Assembly: GCF_005048205.1 (NCBI RefSeq)
Contig: NZ_SUMF01000005.1
Coordinates: 93,748-157,747 of the forward strand
Direction: 5' to 3'
Length of the DNA stretch: 64,000 bases
DNA from: Chitiniphilus eburneus
Lineage (GTDB): Bacteria; Pseudomonadota; Gammaproteobacteria; Burkholderiales; Chitinibacteraceae
Each line of letters begins with the position of its first letter. Position 1 is the first letter of the stretch. Positions 45,895 through 56,800 of the stretch are shown piece after piece. Made by a program: the position numbers and the translations under genes. The notes below the pieces were generated by a model that worked only from the letters and a program-made list of their open reading frames with translations, did not search any database and was not told the origin of the DNA.

Positions 45895-47508
45895 CTAGAC
45901 GCGATAGCGGTCGATCACCTGCTGCATCTCGCGCGCCAGGTTGTGAAGGTCGTTGCTGGCCTCGGAAGTGCGCAGCGCGGCGGCACTGGTCTGTTCGGAC
46001 ATCTGGGCCACTTTTTCGATCTCCTGCGCCATCGCCGTGCTGGCGGTGCTCTGTTCGCGCATCGCGGATGAAATCTGCCCGACTTCATCGACCACCGACT
46101 CGGTGTTCTGGCGAATCTGCTGGATGGCGCTATTGGCCTGGCCGGCATGACCCACGCCTTCCTCCACTTCCCGCACCGCGCGCTGCATGGCATCGACAGT
46201 CTGGTTGGCTTCGTGCTGGATCGCGCTTACCGTACTGGTGATTTCGGCGGTGGACGAGGCGGTGCGTTCGGCCAGCTTGCGTACCTCATCGGCCACCACG
46301 GCAAAGCCACGGCCCATCTCGCCGGCGCGTGCGGCCTCGATGGCGGCGTTCAGCGCCAGCAGGTTGGTCTGGTCGGCGATTTCCTTGATGGTATTGACCA
46401 CGCTGCCGATGTTGGCGGTGCGTTCCACCAGCGAGCTGATATAGGTGGACGAATCCTGCACCCGGCCCGCGATCTGGTTGATGCGTTCGATGGTTTCGCC
46501 GATCACCGCGCCGCCGTCGCTGGCGGAGCGGCCGGCGGAGCGGGCGATCTCGTCGGTGTTCTCGGCGCGATCGGCCACATGGTTGATGCTGACCGTGACC
46601 TCTTCGATGGCGGCGGCCATGCTGGTGGTCGATTCGCTCACCCGCTGCGACGCCGTCGACAGCTCCGTGGAGGCCGTCGCCACCTCGCCGGCATTCGCGC
46701 CCACCTTGCCACCGATGCTGGACAGATCGCGCAGGCTGCTCTGCATGGTATCGAGCAACTGGTCGAAAGCGCGGCTGGTTTCGCCGACCTCGTCGTGCGC
46801 GGCCACGCCCAGGCGCCGCGTGAATTCGTACTGGTGCGCCACATGCGTGACGAAATCGCGCAGTCGCAGCAGCGGCCCGACCACCGAACGCGTGATCAAC
46901 TCACTGGTGAGCAGCAGCCCGATGGCCGCCACCAGGAACACCCCCGCCAGCGTGGCGAGCAGGGTGCTGAAACTGCTGTTGATGGTCTGCTGCGAGCGAT
47001 TGGTCAGCACGGTGTAGTAATCGCCCATGGCGTCCAGGCTCTCGAACACCTTGTTGGCCTGTGCGGCCCCCGGTCCCAGCGCCTGCTGCATCGCCGCCTC
47101 CTTCTGCTGGCCGCTGGAGGCCTGGATCACCTGGTGTGCGAGCACGAAATACTGGTCCAGCTCCCGGCGGAAGTTATCCGAGTTGCGCTGGTCCGTATCG
47201 TCGGAAAGGCTCTTGTTGTAAAGCGCCAAGTGCTCGTGCAGCACCTTTTCGGATTGATTGAAGCTTTGCTCGACCCGCTGCATCGCGGCGGCATCCTGGC
47301 TGAGCACGTGGACCAGCAGTTCTCGCCGCGTATTGGCGAATTCGACATTCAGTTGGGTCACCAGCTCCAGCGTGGGGATGACGTTATCGGTGAGGTTGGC
47401 CACCGGCACCCTGGCTCTTTCGATGAACAGCCATGCCGTTGCGGCGGTGATCGCCACGGCAAGCAAACCTGCGACGCCCAATGAACGTACTCGTGTGCCG
47501 ATCTTCAT
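45895..47508 (-). CDS. Methyl-accepting chemotaxis protein 3
   Basis: A 537-residue receptor with the same domain plan. Opening [16 protein letters not shown]; ribosome site AAGGTGAG before the ATG. The periplasmic domain differs again (VELVTQLN-type opening [34 protein letters not shown]). In the signalling half a few positions depart from the other three ([15 protein letters not shown]). Of the four it is the most diverged at DNA level. Confidence 0.93.
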   Translation of the reverse strand: MKIGTRVRSLGVAGLLAVAITAATAWLFIERARVPVANLTDNVIPTLELVTQLNVEFANTRRELLVHVLSQDAAAMQRVEQSFNQSEKVLHEHLALYNKSLSDDTDQRNSDNFRRELDQYFVLAHQVIQASSGQQKEAAMQQALGPGAAQANKVFESLDAMGDYYTVLTNRSQQTINSSFSTLLATLAGVFLVAAIGLLLTSELITRSVVGPLLRLRDFVTHVAHQYEFTRRLGVAAHDEVGETSRAFDQLLDTMQSSLRDLSSIGGKVGANAGEVATASTELSTASQRVSESTTSMAAAIEEVTVSINHVADRAENTDEIARSAGRSASDGGAVIGETIERINQIAGRVQDSSTYISSLVERTANIGSVVNTIKEIADQTNLLALNAAIEAARAGEMGRGFAVVADEVRKLAERTASSTAEITSTVSAIQHEANQTVDAMQRAVREVEEGVGHAGQANSAIQQIRQNTESVVDEVGQISSAMREQSTASTAMAQEIEKVAQMSEQTSAAALRTSEASNDLHNLAREMQQVIDRYRV

Positions 47509-47849
47509 GCTGCTCACCTTCGAGAAAGGGGCTACCGCGCCGGGATGGCGGATCGATGGCCGATTGCGGGCTGGATGCTCAACCACCGACGACGGCCATG
47601 GTCTGCGGCGCGCGATCATCCAGGTTGCGCGCGCCGGACCCATCGGTTTCCGGCGGGTGGGGCCATCGAGCCATCGTGTGTGCGAGGGCTACGTGTTCGT
47701 TGTATAGCGAGGCGTTCGAAAAAAAGCGATGCGGGACGAAGTGTTCTTGGTCGGCGGGGCACGGGCTTGCGGGATACGGCTCCCCCGCCATGAAGGGCGT
47801 GAGCGCCTGGAGCCCGAGATTCGTACCCGTACGGTGCATCGGGTGATCT

Positions 47850-47889
47850 GCTCCGGCGCTTCATCGCACGGCGGCTGAAGCGCCGGAGC
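47850..47889. repeat. 14-bp perfect hairpin
   Basis: GCTCCGGCGCTTCA (47850-47863) pairs perfectly with TGAAGCGCCGGAGC (47876-47889), 12-base loop. No T-tract follows on the minus strand, so its role is unclear. Confidence 0.5.
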
Positions 47890-48014
47890 AGGGTGGAAAA
47901 AACCGGAGCGCCAGCGTGGCGCAAACGTCGCAGAAGGGGGAGTCACGACGTGGTCCGGCGAAAGGGAGCCTGAACCGGGCGTAGCCGGGCGGCGGATGCT
48001 GTGACAGGAGGAGA

Positions 48015-48039
48015 CGATCGCGCGTCGGGCGCGCGATCG
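48015..48039 (-). terminator. Hairpin after chemoreceptor 4
   Basis: CGATCGCGCG (48015-48024) pairs with CGCGCGATCG (48030-48039), 5-base loop. On the minus strand it is followed by TCTCCTCC, a weak U-tract, 10 nt after the receptor stop. Confidence 0.5.
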
Positions 48040-48048
48040 CCCCACCGA

Positions 48049-49659
48049 TCAGACCTTGTAGCGCTCGATCACCTGCTGCATGTCACGCGCCAGCGCATGG
48101 AGATCGTTGCTGGCCTCGGAGGTGCGCAGCGCGGCGGCACTGGTTTCCTCGGACATCTGGGCCACCTTCTCGATTTCCTGCGCCATCGCCGTGCTGGCGG
48201 TGCTTTGCTCGCGCATCGCGGACGAAATCTGCCCCACCTCGCTGACCACCGACTGCGTGCTCTGGCGAATCTGCTGGATCGCCTCGCCGGCCTGTCCGGC
48301 GTGCGCGACGCCTTCCTCCACCTCCTGCACCGCGCGTTGCATGGCATCGACGGTCTGGTTGGCTTCGTGCTGGATGGCGCTGACGGTATCAGTGATCTCG
48401 GCGGTGGACGATGCGGTGCGCTCGGCCAGCTTGCGTACTTCATCGGCCACCACGGCAAACCCACGGCCCATCTCGCCGGCACGCGCGGCCTCGATGGCGG
48501 CGTTCAATGCCAGCAGGTTGGTCTGGTCGGCGATTTCCTTGATGGTGTTGACCACGCTGCTGATGTTGGCGGTACGGTCCACCAGCGAACTGATATAGGA
48601 CGACGAATCCTGCACCCGGCCGGCAATGTGGTTGATGCGCTCGATGGTTTCGCCGATCACGGTACCGCCCTCGGCAGCGGATTGCCCCGCCGAGCGGGCG
48701 ATCTCATCGGTGCTTTCGGCGCGATCGGCCACGTGGTTGACGCTGACGGTCACCTGTTCCACCCCGGCCGCCATGCTGGTGGTCGATTCACTCACTTTTT
48801 GCGAAGCGGTGGACAGCTCGTTGGAGGCCGTTGCCACCTCGCCGGCATGGGCGCCCACCTTCTCGCCAATGCTCGACAGCTCGCGCAGACTGCCCTGCAA
48901 GGTATCGAGCAGCTTGTCGAAGGCACGGCTGGTCTCGGCCACTTCGTCGTGGCCGATATCGGACATCCGCCCGGTGAATTCATAGTTGCTGGCCACGTTG
49001 CCGACAAAGTTGCGCAGCCGGAACAGCGGGCCCACCACGGAGCGCGTCACCAGTTCGCCGGTGATGATCAGGATCAGCGCGGCGGCGATACAGACGCCGA
49101 TCAGCGAGTACATCAACGTGGCGAAACCGCTGGTGACGTCGGCCTTGGATTGCTCGGTCAGCGTATCGTAGTGGCTGCCCATCGTATCCAGCGCCTCGAA
49201 CACCTTGTTCGCCTGCGGCGTCAGTGTATTCACGGCTTGGACGGCCTCGTCCTGCCGCAGCTCGTTGGAGAGCTGGAGGATGGCGGGAATCCTGGCAAAG
49301 TAACTGTCCAGCTCCAGGCGGAGGTGATCGGAATTCTTCCGGTCCGTTTCATCGGAAAGCGTCTTGTTGTATTCGGCGATGCGCTGGATGATGGTATCGC
49401 GCAGCTTGTTCAGATTCTGCTCGTAGTTCGTCATTGCCTGCGGATCGCGGGACAGCACATGCAGCAGGATGTCCCGGCGCGCTTCGGCGTAATCCTTGTT
49501 CATGTCTCCCAGCAGATTCAAGGTGGGAATGACGTTGTCGCTCATGTTCTGCACCGGCACCCTGGCTTTTTCGATAAAGCTCCAGGTCAGGAGCAGCGCC
49601 AGCAACACCACGATCAGGCCCACCGCGCTCAGCAAGCGCACTCGTGTTCCGATTTTCAT
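48049..49659 (-). CDS. Methyl-accepting chemotaxis protein 4
   Basis: A 536-residue receptor. Opening [20 protein letters not shown]; start at 49659 chosen by homology with the other three although the frame stays open further upstream. The periplasmic part is distinct ([33 protein letters not shown]). The signalling half is closest to receptor 1: 164 consecutive bases are identical (48476-48639 with 41652-41815). It is divergent from the DUF11 gene across a ~1.2-kb spacer. Confidence 0.93.
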   Translation of the reverse strand: MKIGTRVRLLSAVGLIVVLLALLLTWSFIEKARVPVQNMSDNVIPTLNLLGDMNKDYAEARRDILLHVLSRDPQAMTNYEQNLNKLRDTIIQRIAEYNKTLSDETDRKNSDHLRLELDSYFARIPAILQLSNELRQDEAVQAVNTLTPQANKVFEALDTMGSHYDTLTEQSKADVTSGFATLMYSLIGVCIAAALILIITGELVTRSVVGPLFRLRNFVGNVASNYEFTGRMSDIGHDEVAETSRAFDKLLDTLQGSLRELSSIGEKVGAHAGEVATASNELSTASQKVSESTTSMAAGVEQVTVSVNHVADRAESTDEIARSAGQSAAEGGTVIGETIERINHIAGRVQDSSSYISSLVDRTANISSVVNTIKEIADQTNLLALNAAIEAARAGEMGRGFAVVADEVRKLAERTASSTAEITDTVSAIQHEANQTVDAMQRAVQEVEEGVAHAGQAGEAIQQIRQSTQSVVSEVGQISSAMREQSTASTAMAQEIEKVAQMSEETSAAALRTSEASNDLHALARDMQQVIERYKV

Positions 49660-50850
49660 CCTGTATTTCCCCTGAAATAAATTCAAGCAATGGCTTGCAA
49701 TGGTTGATCTTGCGAATATATTCGTAATTCGCTGTTTGAATGAAAAGTGCGGGAATTGAATTAAAAAGGTGCGTGGCATGGGCTGTCGCAGCCAATGCGT
49801 AGGGTATGCAAAATGAGATGGTGCCGTTAAACCACGGCCGGCCTCAAAGGCGACGCGGCTATCCGGCCCGGCGCCAGGGAATGCGCAATGGCGATCCGGC
49901 CCGGAGAGCGAATAGGCGAGGCCGGGACAACGCATCCAGGCCGCTTGCGGATACAGCCTGACTCGTCATCTGTTGGGGCGTCATCGGTTTGCAATGCATG
50001 ATGCCCTCCTTGAAATCAGCCCTCTGTCAGGGCCAAAGCATCCTTATCCATTGGTGCCAAGATAATCACGTTCCCAATTTAGGGTCAATTGGCGCGCATT
50101 GCCGTTGTCGAGCGTTGCCAATGCGTTTTTTCTTCATTTGCCCAATTGGGTTGATGTGGAATAAACACTTACGCCAACGGTAGAAAGCAAATGGTTTTCA
50201 GTGGCTCGGCATGGCTCGGCGATCGACTGGATCGTGCCGCCACCGGAACCCGCGTTCCAAACAACGGATTCAACGCTTTGGGCATGAGCGGCCGAGTGTG
50301 GAAAGCCCGCCACGCCTTGTGTAACTGGCATTTCGCGTGACCTGCCCCGCGCCGTACCGGATGGTGTCGGCCACCGGTGTTCGCTATGTGCCTGCCGGCG
50401 GCATCCCCCTCATGCGGTGCCACATGAAAACCACATGATTTCACGTGTATTGAAACGAACTCATTTCTCACCCGGCGGACGGCCCGCTGCCTGGTAGGCA
50501 TGACGCCCCTGGTGATCCCGACGCACGGTATCCGGCATGTCTCTGCCAGAGTCATTTTTGCTCCGTGGCTGGCCCGCGCAGTGGTGGGCCGGCCGGATGG
50601 CGCTGCGCCGCATTGTCAAATTTTGTCCGCACTTCCCCCGGCGCCACGCCGCTGGACAAGAATCCGCTCGCACTCCAATGGCATGAGCCCGGACACCGGT
50701 CAGAAAGGGCTCTATCGGGGCAAGACCGTTCGTCGCGGTTAAATGGCTAGTAAGAAAATCGTTTGCCCGGCGTCAAGTTTTGCTTGCTTTGTGCAACGCA
50801 ATATTCGTGCAAATGCATTTGTGCATACCTCCGTATTTCGAGTAAATCCA
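49660..50850. other. Divergent intergenic region, chemoreceptor 4 / DUF11 surface gene
   Basis: About 1.2 kb with no gene I can support, although an in-frame extension of the DUF11 gene runs back to 50743 without a ribosome site. It includes an AT-rich patch (49680-49770), a CGCATTG/CAATGCG stem followed by six Ts (50095-50131), a palindrome CCCAATTGGG (50141-50150) and related CCAATT words nearby (50073, 50088). Confidence 0.5.
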
Positions 50851-53800
50851 ATGAAACCGATCACGGCATTCGGGCTGTTCCGGCCCAGGGCGAAGGGCGC
50901 GGCTTGCCGCGGGATTCTGGCGCGGGCGGGCCTGTTGCTGGCGGGGCTGCTGCTGTCGGGGCAGGGCTGGGCCCTGTCCAACGTCCAGGTCACCTCATTC
51001 AGCGATGCGCCCGATCCGGTCAGCGCGACCGCCGAACTGACCTACACGATCACCGTGGAAAACGGTGGTGACATGCTGGCCAGCGATGTGGTGGTGACCA
51101 CCGACGTCCCGACCGGCACGTCGTTCCTGTCCGTATCCGACGCGCGCTGCGCGCAGCAGGGCGCCCAGGTGAAGTGCCTGTTCGGCGCGCTGGTCGATAC
51201 CGGCGGTGGTGGTGGCAGCTCGATCAGCTACTCGATCCGCCTGCGCGTCACCGCCAGCGGCGGCAGCGTGCTGAACAGCACCACCACCATCACCAGCGCC
51301 TCGCCGGACGCCAACCCTGGCAACAACAGCGCGCTTCAGGTCACCACCGTCACCAGCGGCACCGACCTCGCGATCTCCGGCGGCGGCAGCGCCACCGCGG
51401 TCGGCGGTGGCCCGGTGCAATACACGGTGAACGTGGTCAACAACGGTCCGGATGCCGCCAGCGGCGTGAGGGTGCGCTACACCCTGCCGGCCGGGGTCAG
51501 CTACGCCAGCGCCAGTGGTGGCGGCTGGAGTTGCAGCGCCGCCGGCCAGTTGATCACCTGCACCCGCGGCGGCACCGCCGCGCCGGGCGCACTGCCGCAG
51601 ATCACCCTCAACGGTACCGTCACCGGCTCCACCAGCGGCACCGTCACCGCCTCGATGACCGTGGATGCCACCACACCCGATGGCCTGCCCGACAACAACA
51701 CCGACACCTTCGATACCGCCATCAGCAGCGGCACCGATCTGGCGATCACCAAGAGCGCCACCAGCCCGCAGATCGGCGGCGAAGCGGTGACCTTCACCCT
51801 GCGGCCGCGCAACAACGGCCCCATTGCCGCCAGCACCGTGACGGTGACCGACAGCGTGCCTGTTGGCTATGCCATCCAGTCGGCCAGCGGGACAGGGTGG
51901 ACCTGCGGCATCGCCAGCCAGGTGGTCACCTGCACCCGCGCCAGCTACGCCGTGGGCGCGACCAACGATATTGCGATCGTTGCCACCGCGCCGGCCAGCG
52001 GCAGCTACACCAATACCGCCACCATCGGTAGTGCCACCACCGACCCGGTGCCGGCCAACAACAGCGGCTCGGTCAGCGCCGCCATCGCCCAGCAGCAGTC
52101 CGACCTGGGCCTGACCAAGACCAAGACCCCCAACCCGGTGGCGGTCGGCAGCAACATGATCTCCACCATCGTGGTCAGCAATGCCGGCCCGGCGGCACGC
52201 ATGGCGCCCATTGTCGTCACCGATGTGCTGGGTGCCAGCGAAACCTACGTCAGTGGCAGTGGTAGCAACTGGTCGTGTGTGCTCACGGTGGCCGTGGCGC
52301 CGCAGACGGTGACGTGTACCTACAGCCAGAACATCGCAAACGGCGGATCGGCCCCGGCGCTGACCGTCGTTACCCGCGCCAATGCGGCGGGCAGCCTGAC
52401 CAACAACGCCACGGTGCTGCCGTCCGGCCTGTGCGCCACCGACGCCAGCCAGTGCGACCTGAACCTGGTGAACGACAGCGGCGCGGTCAGCGTGACCGGC
52501 ACCGCGCAGATCGCCGATCTGGTGCTGGCAAAAACGATTCCGGACCCCGCCGACAACCCGCTGGTCGCGACCGACAACACCCTGACCTATCGCCTGACCG
52601 TCACCAACGAAGGCCCCGACGACAGTACCGGCATTGCGTTGCGCGACACGCTGTCGGCCTACCACGGCAGCGGTACCGGCGTGGTCGTGAGCGCCAACAC
52701 CATTCCCGGCATGACCTGCGGCATTGCCGGCGCGCTGGTGTCCTGCAACAACGGCGCGTTGGCCAAGGATGCCAGCGGCTATGTCGACATCACGCTGACG
52801 CGCCCGCTGAAGGATGGCGCCATCGAGAACGTCGCCACGGTGAACTCCACCGATATCGGCGACCCCAACCGCCTGAACAACCGCGCCACGGTTTCCTCCG
52901 ATATCGAACCGGTGGCGGATATCGAAGTGGTGTCCAAGACCGTCAACCCGGCCACGGTGAAGGCGGGCGTCGAGGCCACCTACGTCATCACGGTACGCAA
53001 CAACGGCCCGTCTGCCGCAGCCGGCGTGGCCGCCAGCGACACCTTCAGCGTGCCCGGTGGCGATAGCGGCTTCACCTTCGTTTCCGCCGTCGCCTCCAAC
53101 GGCGGCAGTTGCAGCGGCCTCACCGCCGGCGGCAGCTATGTCGGCAACCCCGCGCTGAACTGCACCTGGTCGGGCAGCGTGGCGTCCGGCGCCACCCGCA
53201 CCGTCACCGTGGTGGTGCGCCCCAACTGGATGGCCGGCAGCGCGCAGCGTCAGCTTGGCAATCAGGCTGTCGCCAGCACCACCACCCACGACGCGCAGCC
53301 CGCCAACGACAGCAAGAGCGCCACGCTGCTGATCGATCCGGCCCAGGTGGACATGCTGGTGAACGTCACCGACGCGACCGCGGTCGGTGCCGGGCCGGAC
53401 CCGCTCGGCTACAACCCGGTCGATCTCGGCGAGAACGTGATCGTCTATCGCGTCACCGCCACCAACAACGGCCCGTCCTACGCCAGCGGCATCACGCTGA
53501 CCAATGTATTCACCCCGCCGGCCGGCAAGCGCTACACCTTCCTGTGCGACCACGACACCGCCGCCGGTGCGCGCCAGTGCTCCCCGGCGCCGGCGCAGTG
53601 CGACAACGTCGGTGGCAGCTACAACGGTGTCGCCGCCACCATCACCTGCAATGCGCCCGACGGCTTGAGCAGCGGCGAAGGCCACGTACGCTTTCTGGCG
53701 TTCCGCATCGAAACCCCACCCGGTGTCGGCGGCGATGTATATCGCCTGCAAAGCACCGTCGGCCGTAACGAAACCGATAGCAACGCCGGCAACGACAGCG

Positions 53801-56800
53801 CCGACGAAACCACCACCGTGCGCATTCGCGCCGACCTGGCGCTGACCAAGGTGGCATCCGCCGCGCGCGTCAGCCTGTTCGAGCCGTTTACCTGGACCAT
53901 GACGGTGCACAACAAGGGCCCGGGCGACAGCCTGGCCACCACGCTGACCGACACCCTGCCGGCCGGCATGGAGTTCACCGGCGCCAACCCGGTGACGCCG
54001 TCGCAAGGCAGTTGCACCGTGACCGGCACCCAGTTCAGTTGCGACCTGGGTACTGTCGCCAACGGCGACGATGCCACCGCGACGGCGCGGGTGCGCCATA
54101 CCATCTGGCCGTCCGGCGGCACCGTCACCAACACCGCACGGGTGACCACCAGCGAAGTGGACCCGACCGCGCTCGACAACACCGCCACCGGCACCGTCAC
54201 CCTGATGCGTTCCTCGCTGGCCGGGCTGGTGTACTTCGACCGTGCTGGCAATGGCGTGCCCGACACCGGCACTGATCCCGGCATTGCTGGCGTGACGCTG
54301 CAACTGAGCGGTGCCGATGCCTGGGGCAACCCGGTGACGCGCAGCGCCACCACCGACGTGGACGGCAACTACCGCTTCACCGATCTGCCACCGGCCGGTG
54401 CTTCTGGCTACACCGTGACGCAGACCCAGCCGGTGGGTTACCACAGCGTGCGCAACGCAGCCGGCAGCGCGGGCGGCACCGTGGCTGGCGACACCATCAC
54501 CGGCATCGTGCTGGCGGCCGAAACCGACGCCGCCGACTACCTGTTCGGCGAAACCCAGGCCACCGGCCTGTCCGGCGCGGTGTACGTCGATGGCAACGCC
54601 AACGGCCAGCGCGATCCCGGCGAGGGGGGCATTCCCGGCGTGACCATCACGCTGTCGGGCACCAGCAACAGCGGTACTCCCGTACAGTGCGCCACCGTTA
54701 CCGACAGCGCCGGCAACTACGTCTTTCCCGCCGCTGGGGCCACCGGCGTGTGCGCCGCAATCCCGCCCGGCACCTACGCGGTGATCGAAACCCAGCCTGC
54801 CGGCTTCAACGACGGCGGTGCCATCGCTGGCGACGCGGGGGGCGACACCAGCGTGCCCAACGTGATCGGCAACGTAGTGCTGGCGGCCAACACCGCGGCC
54901 AGTGGCTACCTGTTCGGCGAAGTGGGCACCGGTCTGTCCGGCCAGGTGTATGTCGATCTCAACGACAACGGCCAGCGCGATGCGGGCGAGCCGCCCATCG
55001 CCGACGTGACCATCGTGCTGGAAGGCACCGACGTGCTTGGCGAGCCGGTGCGGCGCACCGCCATCACCGATGCCGCCGGCCAGTATGCCTTCCTCAACGT
55101 GCCGGGCGCCGACGCGGCCGGCTACACCCTGCGCGAAACCCAGCCCGCTGCCTGGGGCAACGGCAAGACCCGTGCCGGCAACATCGGCGGCACGGTGAAT
55201 GGCGACGTCGTCAGCGCGATCCCGCTCGGCGCATCGCAATACGCCAGCGGCTACGACTTCGGCGAAGTGGGCGGCTCGCTGTCCGGCACGGTCTACCTGG
55301 ATCGCAACGACAACGGCGTGCGCGACAACGGCGAAGCGCCGCTGCCCGGCGTGGTGGTCACACTGTCCGGCACCGGCGCGGACGGCAGCACCGTCAACAT
55401 CACCGCCATCACGGATGCCGACGGCCGTTATGTCTTCGTCAACCTGCCCAAGGCCGGCGCGGGCGGCTACACGCTCAGCGAAACCCAGCCGGTGAACTAC
55501 GGCGATGGCAAGGCCAGCGCCGGCTCGGCGGGCGGCTCGGCCAGCGTCAACAGCACGGTGGGCATTGCGCTGGCGGCCGGCGCTCACGGCACCGGCTACG
55601 ACTTCGGCGACACCGTCGCGGCCACAGCCACCCTGGCCGGCAAGGTATGGATCGACTACGACCATAGCCGCGACCAGGACGGCGCGCGCACCGGCAGCGG
55701 CCAGCCCGGCTGGATGGTGGAGCTGCTGCGCGGCGACAGCGTGGTCGCCGTGACGCAGACCGACGCGCAGGGCAACTACCTGTTCGGCGATGTACTGCCC
55801 AGCGTCCACGTGCAGGACCACTATCGCCTGCGCTTCACCAGCCCCAAAGGCTATGTCTACGGTGCGCCGGTTTCGCCGCCGCCGCCGGGGCAGAGTGCAT
55901 TCACGCAGTTCTCCGCGCCGCGCGAGCAGCGCGAACAGCAGGACGGCATCGTCGGCCTCTACCTGGGCGCAGGCGCCAACGTCACGCTGCAAAGCCTGCC
56001 GCTCGACCCCTCCGGCGTGGTGTACGACAGCGTGCGCCGCGTGCCGGTGGCCGGCGCCACCGTACGCCTGGACGGCCCGACCGGCTTCGATCCGGCCACG
56101 CATCTGGTCGGCGGCATCACCGCGCAGCACCAGAGCACCGACGCCAGCGGCATCTATCAGTTCCTGCTGCGGCCGGGCGCGCCAGCCGGCATCTACACAC
56201 TGGCGGTCACCTCGCCCGCCGGCTACGCGCCGGGCGCCTCCACCATGATCCCCGCCTGCGCCAGCACGCTGACAGTGCTGTCCACGCCCAACCCGGCGCT
56301 GGTGCAGGACAGCATGGCGCCGCCGCAGAGCGCCGCGCCGCTGCATGCCGCCAATGCCTGCCCGGCCACGTCGCCAGGGCTGGCAAGCGGCCGTGGCGGC
56401 ACGCAGTACTTCCTCTCCTTCGTGCTCACGCCAGGGCAATCGGCCAACCTGGTGAACAACCATATCCCGGTGGACCCGATCCTCAGCGGCGCACTGCTGG
56501 TGCGCAAGAGCACCCCGCTGACCAATGTGCAGATCGGCGACCTGGTGCCGTACACCATCGTGGCGCAGAACACGCTGGCGGCACGCCTGACCGACGTGGA
56601 CCTGCGCGACCAGTTGCCGCCTGGTTTCAAGTACCGCGCCAACAGCGCCAGCGTGGATGGCGTACGGCATGAGCCCACGGCGGCCGGCCGCGCGTTGACG
56701 TGGTCCGGCCTGGACTTCGACGCCGGGCAGACACGTACCGTCAAGCTGCTGCTGGTGGTCGGCACCGGCGTGAACGAAGGCCAGTATGTCAACCAGGCCT

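Larger units (their letters stand above)
47509..48048. other. Intergenic region between chemoreceptors 3 and 4
   Basis: 540 bp without a credible gene. It carries a 14-bp perfect hairpin (47850-47863 with 47876-47889) and a terminator-like hairpin at 48015-48039 close to the stop of receptor 4. Confidence 0.55.

Noticed and set aside
42839..50850. Sigma-28 (FliA) promoters before the chemoreceptors
   Set aside because: Searched the minus-strand leaders of all four genes for TAAA-N15-GCCGATAA; only very weak matches.
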